In this document: positions 18,231 through 27,004 of the stretch, one piece after another
How the letters are laid out: every line of letters begins with the position of its first letter
Numbering within the stretch: the stretch's first letter is position 1
Source of the DNA: an uncultured Blautia sp.
Lineage (GTDB): Bacteria; Bacillota; Clostridia; Lachnospirales; Lachnospiraceae
Direction: 5' to 3'
Assembly: GCA_900539145.1 (NCBI GenBank)
Contig: UQAX01000023.1
Location: forward strand, 1-41,841
Length of the DNA: 41,841 bases
The notes under the pieces: generated by a model
The model's input: only the letters and a program-made list of their open reading frames with translations
Told to the model about the DNA's origin: nothing
Database searches by the model: none
Translations under genes and position numbers: made by a program

Positions 18231-18470
18231 GTGCAAATAGAATACAGCAAAAAAGCAGTAAAATATATAAACTCTGCGGATAAACTTACGAAAAAGCGCT
18301 TAAAAGAAGCAATTGAAAAAATCCCTTTAGGTGACATTAAAAGATTAAAAGGTATAAACGAAGCTTATAGGCTTCGTGTTGGTGATTTGAGAATTCTTTT
18401 CTCAATGAAAAACGATATTATTTACATCGAAAATATTATTCCACGAGGTCAGGCATATAAAAGATTGTAG
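18231..18470 (+). CDS. RelE/ParE-family toxin, GTG start
   Basis: A 79-aa protein starting at GTG 18231, with AGAAGG 9 nt upstream. The fold signature is the RelE/ParE C-terminal strand pattern: AYRLRVGDLRILFSMKND followed by IYIENIIPRGQAYKR. The N-terminal helical hairpin is lysine-rich. By family it would cleave ribosome-bound mRNA (RelE) or inhibit gyrase (ParE); which one cannot be read from the sequence. It precedes its likely antitoxin by 12 nt, the reverse of the usual antitoxin-first order. The pair is the only plus-strand transcription unit among minus-strand genes over about 30 kb, consistent with insertion as a unit. Confidence 0.8.
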   Translation: MQIEYSKKAVKYINSADKLTKKRLKEAIEKIPLGDIKRLKGINEAYRLRVGDLRILFSMKNDIIYIENIIPRGQAYKRL

Positions 18471-18482
18471 GAGGTTTTAAAT

Positions 18483-18677
18483 ATGAGTCGGGAAACGTTA
18501 AAAAATCTAATTGAACTAGTACCTGAAAGCGATATTGATGTACTCTATAAAGTTATTATCAAATTCATTCCAGAAGTTGAGCCAGAACCAGATGAACTGG
18601 CTGCTCTATTAGAGGGAAGACAAGATAGAAAAGAGAATGGAACAATTTCTCATAATGACATTGATTGGGATTTGTAA
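18483..18677 (+). CDS. Probable antitoxin of the RelE/ParE pair
   Basis: A 64-aa acidic protein directly after the toxin gene; its AGGAGG overlaps the toxin stop codon and lies 8 nt before the ATG. The N-terminal part (LKNLIELVPESDIDVLYKVIIKF) looks like the helical segment of small antitoxins. The tail, with SHNDIDWDL, is acidic and probably the toxin-wrapping part. No DNA-binding domain is clear, so autoregulation is uncertain. Assignment rests on size, charge and position more than on sequence family. Confidence 0.65.
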   Translation: MSRETLKNLIELVPESDIDVLYKVIIKFIPEVEPEPDELAALLEGRQDRKENGTISHNDIDWDL

Positions 18678-18692
18678 AATATAAAAGTCACA

Positions 18693-18762
18693 AAAAAGAG
18701 CTGTCACATGAAATATCTTTCAGAAATATTCTGAATTTGTTTCTAATGCGACAGCTCTTTTT
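18693..18762. terminator. Bidirectional terminator between the antitoxin and PRTase-like genes
   Basis: A perfect 13-bp outer stem (18693-18705 with 18750-18762) is A-flanked on one side and T-flanked on the other. It encloses a nested perfect 7-bp hairpin TTCAGAA-ATA-TTCTGAA (18719-18735). It serves the two convergent genes. Confidence 0.85.
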
Positions 18763-18764
18763 AT

Positions 18765-19406
18765 TTACAATTTAGAATATCCATATCCGTTTACAATGGC
18801 GTCAATTTTTTCCTGCTTTTTGCACATCGGACAATCCTGCGCATGATAGGACTCGTAATTTGGAATATCCTGTTTGTGGAAAACTGCGTTAATATCAATC
18901 CCTGCTACTTTATTCACTGCACTGAAGATAGCCGATACTCCTTGGATTTTTCCTCCATAATACAGCACGCTTTCCATACACTGATGAAGAGTTGCTCCTG
19001 TGGTAATTGACCCCATTAAAATTACTACATTTCTGTTCTTTACCATATGCTGGATATTGTCACGGAACAATATTTGTCCGTTCTGATGGAATTCAGGGGT
19101 TACAATATAAATGGTTTTATGTGCATTCATAGAAAGCACCCCTGCCTGCGCCAACTCTTCTGCCAGAAACGCTCCTACGACCTCAAGCCCGTCCAAACAG
19201 ATAATAGAGTCCACCGGCGTTGTAGCTTCATATCTCTGTGCCAACACCGCTGCAATTCTGCCGGCTTCCGCACATCTTGTCTTCATGGTCGTCATATCCA
19301 TATAATGTGTAATATGAGACTGAGAAGTCACAAAATGTCCGGGAATAACCTTAAGCTGAATTTTTTCATCGTTCTTTGCATACACCTTAAACATCCTTTT
19401 TTCCAT
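18765..19406 (-). CDS. Orotate-phosphoribosyltransferase-like protein with degenerate PRPP motif
   Basis: A 213-aa protein with the type I phosphoribosyltransferase layout. The flavin-like hood region is followed by a core with VDSIICLDGLEVVGAFLAEEL and the would-be PRPP loop VVILMGSITTGAT (residues 127-139). In the canonical loop two acidic residues precede the SITTGAT-like turn; here they are Met and Gly. The C-terminus carries CPMC (192-195), a possible metal site. It is commonly annotated as orotate phosphoribosyltransferase, but loss of the acidic pair argues for a changed substrate or a regulatory, ligand-binding role. No pyrimidine genes are nearby. AAGGAGGG lies 6 nt before the ATG. 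Confidence 0.75.
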   Translation of the reverse strand: MEKRMFKVYAKNDEKIQLKVIPGHFVTSQSHITHYMDMTTMKTRCAEAGRIAAVLAQRYEATTPVDSIICLDGLEVVGAFLAEELAQAGVLSMNAHKTIYIVTPEFHQNGQILFRDNIQHMVKNRNVVILMGSITTGATLHQCMESVLYYGGKIQGVSAIFSAVNKVAGIDINAVFHKQDIPNYESYHAQDCPMCKKQEKIDAIVNGYGYSKL

Positions 19407-19431
19407 AAAAATCCCTCCTTGCCGAAGTTTT

Positions 19432-19452
19432 CTGATAATTATATTTTATCAG
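19432..19452 (-). promoter_or_regulatory. Dyad overlapping a TATAAT box before the PRTase-like gene
   Basis: A perfect 7-bp inverted repeat, CTGATAA and TTATCAG with a 7-bp centre, overlaps TATAAT (19438-19443, minus strand). It lies 26 nt before the ribosome binding site region. It could be an operator on the promoter of the PRTase-like gene. The -35 is poor. Confidence 0.4.
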
Positions 19453-19492
19453 CTTTTCAAGAAGAAATAAAGAATGTTTTTCTTTATATTTT

Positions 19493-21004
19493 CTAATCTT
19501 TTCTTTCCTTTAACATTTTTACAACTGACAATATCAGCAAAAACATTACGCCTATCAGCGGCAATGCCGCAATTATCGAAACAGACTGAATCGTTTTCAG
19601 CCCTCCAATAATCATCAGTCCGACAGAAAGCGCACAAAAAACCAATGCCCAGCAAATACGGTTCCATCTTGCCGGTTCTTCTTTTCTTCCGATAGACTTT
19701 GTAGTTGTTCCAGCCAAAACATACGCACAGGAGTCAATCGTCGTCGCAAGATAAATAAAACATAATACACAAACTGCTACCATAATTAGCTTTGGCAAAG
19801 GAAGTGTCTGCAAAATCGCCGCTACTGCTGCACTTTGCCCTTGCTTTTCCAAAATTCCCGCCACATCTAAAATTCCCATTTTCTGAAGATAGAGAGAATA
19901 ACCGCCAAAAATCATAAAGCTTGTGCAGCATCCCAAGGTTCCCCAAATCATTTGCCCCCAGATGACATTTCTGATTGTTCTTCCTCTGGAAATTCTGGCT
20001 ACAAACATTCCCATCATAGGCATAAAAGCAATCCACCAGCCCCAGTAAAAAACTGTCCAGCGTTCTACAAAGCTTTCATTTTCATAAGGTGTCATTCTGG
20101 TATTTAAGCGTATAAATTCAGAGGCATACAAGCCTAAAGAATTAATTTCTGATTTTATCAGGCTCACGGTTGGACCTGCAAATAAAATAAACGCCATAAC
20201 GCCGATTGCCAGCCATACATTAAAGGTACTGAGCTTCTTCAAGCCCTTTTCCAGTCCCAGATACAAGCTTCCTGCAAAAATGAACATCCAGATAATCAGA
20301 ATTCCGGTTGTCATCAGCATCTCATATTTCTTAGAAATTCCAAATACCTGCCTCAAAACCTCAGATACTACCGGAGCGCCAATACCTAACGAAGTCCCGA
20401 TAGAGCCGATAATTCCAAAAACAACAAAAATATCAATCAAATTTCCAAACCAACCGTCTGCATGTTTTCCGATAACAGGACGGCAGGCTGTACTAATCCT
20501 GATTTTTCTGTCTTTTCTTACAAACATGGCGTATGCCACCGCCACTACTGCCGGCGTATAAAAAGCCCATGCACTTAATCCCCAGTGAAACTGTCCGTAC
20601 ATATGTGCATATTCATAAGCTTGTTCTGAAAAAGGTTCAAGGGAAAAAGGCGTGTCTGACACATAATAAATAGGCTCTAAAAATCCCATAATTACAATAC
20701 TGGAGCCAACCCCTGCGGTAAACATCATGGAAATCCAAGCAAAATTGGAATGTTCCGGTTTTTCCTCCGGTTTTCCGAATTTTACATGAGCATATTTGCT
20801 GAAGGTAAGCCAAAGCAGCAAGGCAAAGGAAGCAAGGCAGGTAAGAATATACAGCCATCCCATTTTCTGAGTACAAAAAGCATAGAGCACATGTATAATC
20901 ATTTCTGCCTCGTCCCGAAAAATGTACAATGGCACAATCAGAAGCACTGCAACAATCAATGCCGGAATAAATATTCTCTTTTCTATATTTTGAAATCGTT
21001 TCAT
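19493..21004 (-). CDS. BCCT-family transporter
   Basis: A 503-aa betaine/carnitine/choline-type secondary transporter with 12 membrane segments. The family signature FYWGWWIAFMPMMGMFVARISRGRTIR is clear, as is the glycine-rich MFTAGVGSSIV segment of TM3, where substrate and sodium-site residues lie. The cytoplasmic termini are short, unlike osmosensing BetP, which suggests nutrient uptake or exchange and not osmoprotection. The substrate is not predictable from sequence; quaternary amines are the family norm. It is the last gene of the catabolic cluster, 36 nt after the acyl-CoA synthetase gene. Confidence 0.9.
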   Translation of the reverse strand: MKRFQNIEKRIFIPALIVAVLLIVPLYIFRDEAEMIIHVLYAFCTQKMGWLYILTCLASFALLLWLTFSKYAHVKFGKPEEKPEHSNFAWISMMFTAGVGSSIVIMGFLEPIYYVSDTPFSLEPFSEQAYEYAHMYGQFHWGLSAWAFYTPAVVAVAYAMFVRKDRKIRISTACRPVIGKHADGWFGNLIDIFVVFGIIGSIGTSLGIGAPVVSEVLRQVFGISKKYEMLMTTGILIIWMFIFAGSLYLGLEKGLKKLSTFNVWLAIGVMAFILFAGPTVSLIKSEINSLGLYASEFIRLNTRMTPYENESFVERWTVFYWGWWIAFMPMMGMFVARISRGRTIRNVIWGQMIWGTLGCCTSFMIFGGYSLYLQKMGILDVAGILEKQGQSAAVAAILQTLPLPKLIMVAVCVLCFIYLATTIDSCAYVLAGTTTKSIGRKEEPARWNRICWALVFCALSVGLMIIGGLKTIQSVSIIAALPLIGVMFLLILSVVKMLKERKD

Positions 21005-21040
21005 ATTCTTCTGCCCCCTTCCTCCCCTGTAAAGCTTTTG

Positions 21041-23143
21041 TTATTCCTGATATTTTACAATCAAAGCATCTGCCACGCCGACGCCCTGACCTTTTGGATA
21101 TACAAAAAGAGGATTGATGTCTAATTCCTTTAATACATTTTTATTTTCCGCCGCATATTGGGATATATTTACGATTATATCACAAAGCGCATCTATATCA
21201 CAGGGCGGATTGCCTCTATATCCGTTTAATAATCGGAAAGACTTCAGAGATTTTAACATTTCCAACGCTTCCCCATGATTAACCGGCGCCGGATACAATG
21301 CAACGTCCTTGAATACTTCTACAAAGACACCTCCCATTCCTACCATAATCATAGGTCCGAATTGCGGGTCATTATTGACTCCGATAATCATTTCTACACC
21401 GCTTTTCAGCATTGGAACCATTAAAATCCCGTTGATTTTTGCATCCGGTCTTTTTTCTTTTACATTTTTTAAAATCTCACAATATGCTTTCTGTGCAGCT
21501 TCAGCTCCTACAATATTTAACTTTACACCGCCTACATCACTTTTATGAAGAATATCTCCGGACTCTATTTTCATTGCCAACGGTCTGTCAGCTATTTCCG
21601 CAAATTCTCCTGCTTCTGCCTCGCTGGTAACAATCCTCTCCTCCGGAATTGCTACCTGAAACCTTTTCAGCTCCATTTTACTTTCGTGTTCTGACAAAGC
21701 CTGTACTTTATCTGAATTATGCACTCCTGCCTGAAGCTCTAATGTCCGTTTCTCCGGTTCATAAGAAATAAAGTCTACCAAATACCGCAGCAGCTTAAAC
21801 GCATATACGGTTGGTGGCAATACAGGAACTCCCAGTTTAAAAAGTTTTTCCTGATATTCAGGATTTCGAGTATTTTCAGCAAAAGGTATAACTGCAATAG
21901 GTTTGCAATTCTCTCCCTTTTCTTCTACAACTTTGGCAATTCCTTCATACATATAATGGATTGCCGGATCTGCAATTTCATAAAGCAATGTATACCCAAT
22001 AAGCACCATGCCAATATTGGGATCATCCATCACGGTACGAAGCGCTCCTGCATATAAATCTGCCTCATAGGATAAACTGGCTGTCATATCCAGCGGATTA
22101 TTCGGCGATGCGTAATCAGGAAGCTGTTGTTTCAAACTTTCTAAAGTTTCCTTTGTAAAATCCGGAAATTCAATATGATTTAGACTTCCTACATCTGCAC
22201 AAATTCCTGTTTCTCCTCCGGAAAGGTTCATAGAAGCAAAGGTTGCTTTCTTTGGAAGCTGTTTTAAAGTAGACAACATTAAAGACATTGCCATAAGCTC
22301 CTCCAAATCATCCACACGGATTGCTCCAAATTTACGAAGTACCGCATCAAAAGACGCATCTGAGCCAGACAAGCTTCCTGTATGAGATGCTGCAATCGCT
22401 CCTCCTTTTGCACTTCTCCCTGCTTTTAAAATCACAACCGGTTTCCGTTTCTGTGCAGCTTTTTTCAATACATTTGCGAACTTTTCCGCATTTTTTACAC
22501 CTTCGATATAAACACTGACAACCTTTGTATTTTCATCCTCTACCAAGAAGTCCATATAATCTTCCATCTGGATAATCTTTGCATTTCCTGCGGAAATGTT
22601 ATAGGAAAAACGCATTCCCGGACAGTCCATCAGGGAAAGGCACAGCTGTCCGCTTTGGGAAACCACACCTACGCTGCCTTTTCGGTCTCTTTTCTCTGAA
22701 ATAAAAGCAAATGCCTGTACATTGTCAATATAATTCACAAAGCCTGCACAATTTGGTCCCATAACTGCAATCTCTAACTCTTTTGCAGCTTCAATTAACT
22801 CTTTTTCATTGTCCTTGCCTTCCTGTGTTCCTACTTCCCCATATCCGCTGGCAAATACAACAGCTCCTCCACAGCCTTTTTTTGCTCCTTCACAAAGCAA
22901 GGGGATAACTGTTTTCTGAGAAGTACAAATAATCATCAAATCAATGGTATCTTCTATTTCTGTTACATTTTTATAGCATTTCTTTCCGAATACCTGCTCT
23001 CTTTTGGGATGCACAAAATAAACTCTGTCTAAATCTTGCACATAGGATAAAATATTCCTGCACACATCTCCGCCAAAGCCTTCTTTTTCACTGGCACCGA
23101 TAATTGCCACTGATTTCGGTTTCAGAAGCTTATTTAAGTCCAT
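21041..23143 (-). CDS. ADP-forming acyl-CoA synthetase (acetate-CoA ligase type, alpha-beta fusion)
   Basis: It converts an acyl-CoA plus ADP and phosphate to the free acid plus ATP, the energy-saving last step of fermentation. The 700-aa chain has a CoA-binding Rossmann domain (1-130), a succinyl-CoA-synthetase-like domain pair (145-460) with the phosphorylated histidine H254 in AASHTGS, and a C-terminal ATP-grasp domain (475-700) with KIESGDILHKSDVGGVKL and ELDINPL. Substrate range in this family spans acetyl- to branched- and aryl-acyl-CoA and cannot be read directly. It directly follows the oxidoreductase gamma gene by 21 nt, so the CoA ester it uses is probably made by that enzyme. Confidence 0.93.
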   Translation of the reverse strand: MDLNKLLKPKSVAIIGASEKEGFGGDVCRNILSYVQDLDRVYFVHPKREQVFGKKCYKNVTEIEDTIDLMIICTSQKTVIPLLCEGAKKGCGGAVVFASGYGEVGTQEGKDNEKELIEAAKELEIAVMGPNCAGFVNYIDNVQAFAFISEKRDRKGSVGVVSQSGQLCLSLMDCPGMRFSYNISAGNAKIIQMEDYMDFLVEDENTKVVSVYIEGVKNAEKFANVLKKAAQKRKPVVILKAGRSAKGGAIAASHTGSLSGSDASFDAVLRKFGAIRVDDLEELMAMSLMLSTLKQLPKKATFASMNLSGGETGICADVGSLNHIEFPDFTKETLESLKQQLPDYASPNNPLDMTASLSYEADLYAGALRTVMDDPNIGMVLIGYTLLYEIADPAIHYMYEGIAKVVEEKGENCKPIAVIPFAENTRNPEYQEKLFKLGVPVLPPTVYAFKLLRYLVDFISYEPEKRTLELQAGVHNSDKVQALSEHESKMELKRFQVAIPEERIVTSEAEAGEFAEIADRPLAMKIESGDILHKSDVGGVKLNIVGAEAAQKAYCEILKNVKEKRPDAKINGILMVPMLKSGVEMIIGVNNDPQFGPMIMVGMGGVFVEVFKDVALYPAPVNHGEALEMLKSLKSFRLLNGYRGNPPCDIDALCDIIVNISQYAAENKNVLKELDINPLFVYPKGQGVGVADALIVKYQE

Positions 23144-23164
23144 TTTTTCTCCTCCCCTTTTTCT

Positions 23165-23704
23165 CTATTTTCCCTGCACACCTCTGCGATAGCAGGCAAC
23201 ATTTTTCTCGTTATATTTTCCTTTTCCCTTTTTTTCAAAGAAGGATACAATGGCTGTTTCCATATATTCTACGGTAAACAAATCACTGTGAGCTGCCAGC
23301 GCTCCTAACATAACCAAATTCGCCCCTTTTGGGTTCTGCACTTCTGCTGCAATATCTGTCGCAGGAATTTTCACTACCTGAATATCGTCACGGTAAGTGC
23401 GATTTTCCGGAACAATAGAAGAATTTACCAGCAACAAACCTCCCGGTTTTAAACGTTCTTCAAATTTATCAATAGCCGGTGCGTTCATGGTAAATACAAT
23501 ATCCGGATGTTTTGACACAGGGCTGGCAATTAAATCATCACTGATTTTTACAGTACAATTCGCTGTACCTCCTCGCATTTCAGAGCCGTAAGACGGATAA
23601 AACAAGACATTTTTATCCTGTTCCATTCCTGCGTTAATCAACAGCATGCCGGCAGTTAAAACTCCCTGACCTCCAAAACCCGCACAAATAATTTCTTTTG
23701 CCAT
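23165..23704 (-). CDS. 2-oxoacid:ferredoxin oxidoreductase, gamma subunit
   Basis: The 179-aa gamma subunit of the four-subunit 2-oxoacid:ferredoxin oxidoreductase. GFGGQGVLTAG at the N-terminus and PSYGSEMRGGTANC are family signatures. In these complexes this domain helps bind CoA. AAGGAGG lies 8 nt before the ATG within the end of the beta gene, and the two genes are 3 nt apart. Order in the operon is delta, alpha, beta, gamma. Confidence 0.93.
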   Translation of the reverse strand: MAKEIICAGFGGQGVLTAGMLLINAGMEQDKNVLFYPSYGSEMRGGTANCTVKISDDLIASPVSKHPDIVFTMNAPAIDKFEERLKPGGLLLVNSSIVPENRTYRDDIQVVKIPATDIAAEVQNPKGANLVMLGALAAHSDLFTVEYMETAIVSFFEKKGKGKYNEKNVACYRRGVQGK

Positions 23705-23707
23705 GCT

Positions 23708-24442
23708 TTATGCCTCCTTCTTATCCTTGAATTCTCCTAATGGGAAATATTTTTCCATTTCATTTCGAATACGCTCCACACTTTTTAACGGTGTCATATT
23801 TAAGTTTGTAGGACATGGAGACAAAAGCTCTACCAAACAAAAGCCTTCTCCTCTCATGTGTTTTTCAAATGCTTTTTTAATATATTTTTTGCTCTGTACC
23901 ATGCCCTTGGCATCTGCCATAGAACCTCGTGCCAGATAAGCAATATCAAAACCTGTAAAGGCTTCTTCTACACGAAACGGCATTCCGCATTTTTTAGGAT
24001 CTTTTCCCCTTGGTGTGGACGTTGTAATCTGTCCCGGTAAAGAAGTAGGTGCGCACTGTCCTCCTGTCATGCCGTAAAGACTGTTGTTAATTACTACGGT
24101 AATTACGTTGTCATTTCGGATAGCTGTGTGCATGGTCTCCGCCATACCGATAGAATACGCTGCCCCATCTCCGATATAAGCCAGAACCGGATTTTCTTTT
24201 CTTACTTTTTTAATTCCCACCGCTGTTGCAATAGGGCGGCCATGGGCAGCCATAACCGTATCAAATCTCCATGAGTCAATATTCAAAGAGCCACAGGCAA
24301 CATCTACCACTGCCAAAAGCTTTTCACTTAATCCCATTTCCTCTACAACTTCAGCAATCAGTCGAACTGCCAGCCCATGTCCGCATCCCGGACAAAATCC
24401 ACTTTGTGTAAATGTTACTGTTTCAGGAGCTACTAATCTCAT
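23708..24442 (-). CDS. 2-oxoacid:ferredoxin oxidoreductase, beta subunit (TPP-binding)
   Basis: The 244-aa beta subunit, which binds thiamine pyrophosphate and a [4Fe-4S] cluster. The CPGCGH motif at the N-terminus holds two cluster cysteines. GDGAAYSIG followed by NNSLYGMTGGQ is the TPP/Mg site. An earlier in-frame ATG at 24463 lies inside the alpha gene. The ATG at 24442 lies one base after the alpha stop codon, with GGAGGG 8 nt upstream, and was chosen. Confidence 0.94.
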   Translation of the reverse strand: MRLVAPETVTFTQSGFCPGCGHGLAVRLIAEVVEEMGLSEKLLAVVDVACGSLNIDSWRFDTVMAAHGRPIATAVGIKKVRKENPVLAYIGDGAAYSIGMAETMHTAIRNDNVITVVINNSLYGMTGGQCAPTSLPGQITTSTPRGKDPKKCGMPFRVEEAFTGFDIAYLARGSMADAKGMVQSKKYIKKAFEKHMRGEGFCLVELLSPCPTNLNMTPLKSVERIRNEMEKYFPLGEFKDKKEA

Positions 24443-24443
24443 A

Positions 24444-25496
24444 CTACATACCCTCCTTCGCAAGCATTTCCTGTGCTTTTGCTATAATCCCTTCCGGTTC
24501 AGGAATTTCATAAATAGAACCATAATGGTCTACCGGAACTTTTCCTTCTGTTGCTAATTTCACATCATCTACCATTTGTCCCAAAATGTTCATTTCTACG
24601 GTAAGATATACTTTTGCTTTTTTTGCTTCTTTAAAAGCTCGAACAGGAAACGGCCATAAAGTAATCGGACGGATAAGTCCCATAGCAATCCCCTTGCTTC
24701 TGGCAATCTGCACGGCTTCTCTGCACACTCTGGAGCTGATGCCGTAAGCAACTAAAATAATCTCTGCATCTTCTACTTGTATACACTCATATCTCTGTTC
24801 TTCATTTTCCATCTGCTGATATTTTTCTCTGAGATAGTTTTCGTAATCCGGATGGGTATAATAAATATTTTGAATTTTTCTCTGTTCGCAACCTTTTTTG
24901 CATCCCTTAATTGTCCAGTCATATTTATCAATATCATGCTCTTTAAATTCCGGTATTTCCACTGCCTCAATCATCTGTCCGATTGCCGCATCAGAAGCAA
25001 TAAGTACAGGATGACGGTATTTTTCTGCCAAATCAAAGGCTTCCATCATAATATCTGCATTTTCCTGAACGGATGCAGGAGCCAACACTAAAGTGTGATA
25101 ATCCCCATGACCGCCTCCTCTTGTAAGCTGCCAATAATCTCCCTGTCCCTGAGCAATATCGCCAAGCCCTGTTCCAATTCGCATAACATCTACAATTACT
25201 GCCGGAAGATCTGCTGCTACTAAGTAGGATATTCCTTCTTGTTTCAGAGAAAAACCCGGTCCTGAAGAAGTTGTAAGCGCTCTTGCTCCTGCTGCCGCTG
25301 CTCCTAAAACCATGTTGATGCCTGCTAATTCTGACTCCGCCTGTATAAATTCTCCTCCCACATCTTCCATTCTCCATGAAAGATACTCTAAAATCTCTGT
25401 CTGTGGGGTGATGGGATATCCGCTGTAAAAACGACATCCTGCTGCCAAAGCAGCTTCCGCTAATGCTTCATTTCCTTTAAATAGTACCTTCGCCAT
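24444..25496 (-). CDS. 2-oxoacid:ferredoxin oxidoreductase, alpha subunit (VorB/KorA type)
   Basis: The 350-aa alpha subunit carries the pyrimidine-binding half of the TPP site. GYPITPQT (residues 26-33), the glutamate-containing QAESELAGINMVLGAA, and SSGPGFSLKQEGISYL are diagnostic. The set is usually named 3-methyl-2-oxobutanoate (VorB) or 2-oxoglutarate (KorA) oxidoreductase; sequence alone does not separate these. Oxidative decarboxylation of a 2-oxoacid with CoA reduces ferredoxin. The neighbouring dehydrogenase and acyl-CoA synthetase supply the flanking steps. Confidence 0.93.
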   Translation of the reverse strand: MAKVLFKGNEALAEAALAAGCRFYSGYPITPQTEILEYLSWRMEDVGGEFIQAESELAGINMVLGAAAAGARALTTSSGPGFSLKQEGISYLVAADLPAVIVDVMRIGTGLGDIAQGQGDYWQLTRGGGHGDYHTLVLAPASVQENADIMMEAFDLAEKYRHPVLIASDAAIGQMIEAVEIPEFKEHDIDKYDWTIKGCKKGCEQRKIQNIYYTHPDYENYLREKYQQMENEEQRYECIQVEDAEIILVAYGISSRVCREAVQIARSKGIAMGLIRPITLWPFPVRAFKEAKKAKVYLTVEMNILGQMVDDVKLATEGKVPVDHYGSIYEIPEPEGIIAKAQEMLAKEGM

Positions 25497-25508
25497 AACA
25501 AAACCTCC

Positions 25509-25712
25509 CTATCGAATTTCATACACATAATCCGGACATACACGATAACAAGTACCGCATGCAATACATTTACTCTCGTCCACCTGAACTGCATTATATC
25601 CTTTGGGATTTACATAATCTGAAAAAGAAATCGCATTTTTCGGACATGCTGCCACACAATATCCACATCCCTTACATCGGATTTGATTTACATACGCTTT
25701 TTCTTCTGCCAT
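25509..25712 (-). CDS. 2-oxoacid:ferredoxin oxidoreductase, delta subunit (2x[4Fe-4S] ferredoxin)
   Basis: A 67-aa ferredoxin-like subunit with two CxxCxxCxxxCP motifs (CKGCGYCVAACP and CIACGTCYRVCP) that hold two [4Fe-4S] clusters and pass electrons from the beta subunit to external ferredoxin. The open frame extends upstream to 25796 into the MFS gene, but the ATG at 25712 has AGGAGG 8 nt before it and gives the normal length. Confidence 0.94.
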   Translation of the reverse strand: MAEEKAYVNQIRCKGCGYCVAACPKNAISFSDYVNPKGYNAVQVDESKCIACGTCYRVCPDYVYEIR

Positions 25713-25731
25713 TTCGTTTTCCTCCTTAATT

Positions 25732-26976
25732 TTATTCCTGTCTTTCTTTCTTCGCTTTTTTTCCGTTTTTATAAACCAGCATTGCCAAAACTGCACCGAC
25801 TACGCCGGAAACTGCCAGAAATCCGAAAATATAATTGTATCCTGCACCGCCATAAGTATCCAGCCATTTTCCAAACAATACCGAGTAAATAGAGTCCGGC
25901 ATATAGCCGATAATTGAAGCAATACCGATGACCGTTCCCGTCATTGCTCTTGGAATTCCCGCTTCGCTGACTGTGGAAAAAACCACACCATACATCATCA
26001 TGGCAAATGCTCCCGGTATTAAGGTATATAAGCTGGCAGCCAGAGGACTGATGTCAGAAGGTAAAATCAGCACTGCTCCAAAAAGAGCCGCCAGCGCCAA
26101 AAACGAGGTACACAGCCACTTGCAAGTAGAATGGAAAAGCTTATCCGCAATTAATCCGCCCACAGGAGCTAAAAGAAGCAGTAAATAATTTCTCACAATG
26201 GAAATAAAACCTGAGCTTTCCGGTGAAACTCCCATGACTTCTGTCAAATATGGATTGAAGTATGAAATACTTGTATAAAAACCGTATCCGCATAAAATCG
26301 TAAAAGATACAATCCATACGAAAGGATTTTTTAAAAGCTTTCCTACATCTCTCATCTGAAATTTCGGTTCATCAGAAACAGCTTCTTCTTTTTTCTTTCC
26401 GTCCATTAAAAACATTAACAAAACCGCTGCTAAAACAGCCATGCTTCCGCCCACTAAAACAGCTCTGAAAAATCCTGTTTTCACATCGCCGCCTGCTGTT
26501 TTATATACATTTAAGGCAATCGTATTGGTAAGCGCTGCGGTAATTCCATTGCAGGCATAATATAGTCCATACATGAACCCCTGCTCTTCTTCTGTTCCGA
26601 TAATTCTCACTGCCTTCATCAAAGAAGACCAAAAGACAAAGGCTGTACTAAAAGAAAGCGCTGTCCAAATAACCATAGCAATCTGAAAATTCATGGTAAA
26701 CGCATAAATGTATACCAACGCCGCCGTACTTAGCAGGGAAACTACCAATGCCTTTTTCGGCGATACTTTATCCGCAATAATACCGCCCGGTATGTACAAA
26801 ATCATATTTCCAATGGTATACATGGTCAGCAATAAGCCTGACTGCGTATTGGTAATCCCCATAGATGCAATCTGTGCATCATAAAAAATATATTTAATAT
26901 AAGGTAAAAAATAAATAGAACCACCGGCAAGTCCCAGCGTCATAACCGTTAAATATTTTTTTACTTTTGCGTTCAT
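25732..26976 (-). CDS. MFS transporter
   Basis: A 414-aa major facilitator superfamily permease with 12 membrane segments and a basic cytoplasmic loop after the sixth (DGKKKEEAVSDEPKFQM). The motif between TM2 and TM3 reads GGIIADKVSPKKAL, close to the MFS motif A. The substrate is unknown; location between the dehydrogenase and oxidoreductase genes suggests import of the amino acid or 2-oxoacid, or export of the acid product. AAGGAG lies 7 nt before the ATG. It ends 19 nt before the ferredoxin subunit gene. A hairpin separates it from the dehydrogenase gene. Confidence 0.88.
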   Translation of the reverse strand: MNAKVKKYLTVMTLGLAGGSIYFLPYIKYIFYDAQIASMGITNTQSGLLLTMYTIGNMILYIPGGIIADKVSPKKALVVSLLSTAALVYIYAFTMNFQIAMVIWTALSFSTAFVFWSSLMKAVRIIGTEEEQGFMYGLYYACNGITAALTNTIALNVYKTAGGDVKTGFFRAVLVGGSMAVLAAVLLMFLMDGKKKEEAVSDEPKFQMRDVGKLLKNPFVWIVSFTILCGYGFYTSISYFNPYLTEVMGVSPESSGFISIVRNYLLLLLAPVGGLIADKLFHSTCKWLCTSFLALAALFGAVLILPSDISPLAASLYTLIPGAFAMMMYGVVFSTVSEAGIPRAMTGTVIGIASIIGYMPDSIYSVLFGKWLDTYGGAGYNYIFGFLAVSGVVGAVLAMLVYKNGKKAKKERQE

Positions 26977-27004
26977 ATATCCGCTCCTTCCCCAAAAGAA
27001 TAAA

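Noticed and set aside
25033..25437. 134-aa Ser/Arg-rich minus-strand frame inside the alpha subunit gene
   Set aside because: Alternative frame of a clearly assigned gene, with low-complexity translation and no start signal.
25713..25796. N-terminal extension of the ferredoxin subunit
   Set aside because: The extension lies within the end of the MFS gene; AGGAGG directs translation to ATG 25712 and this gives the normal family length.
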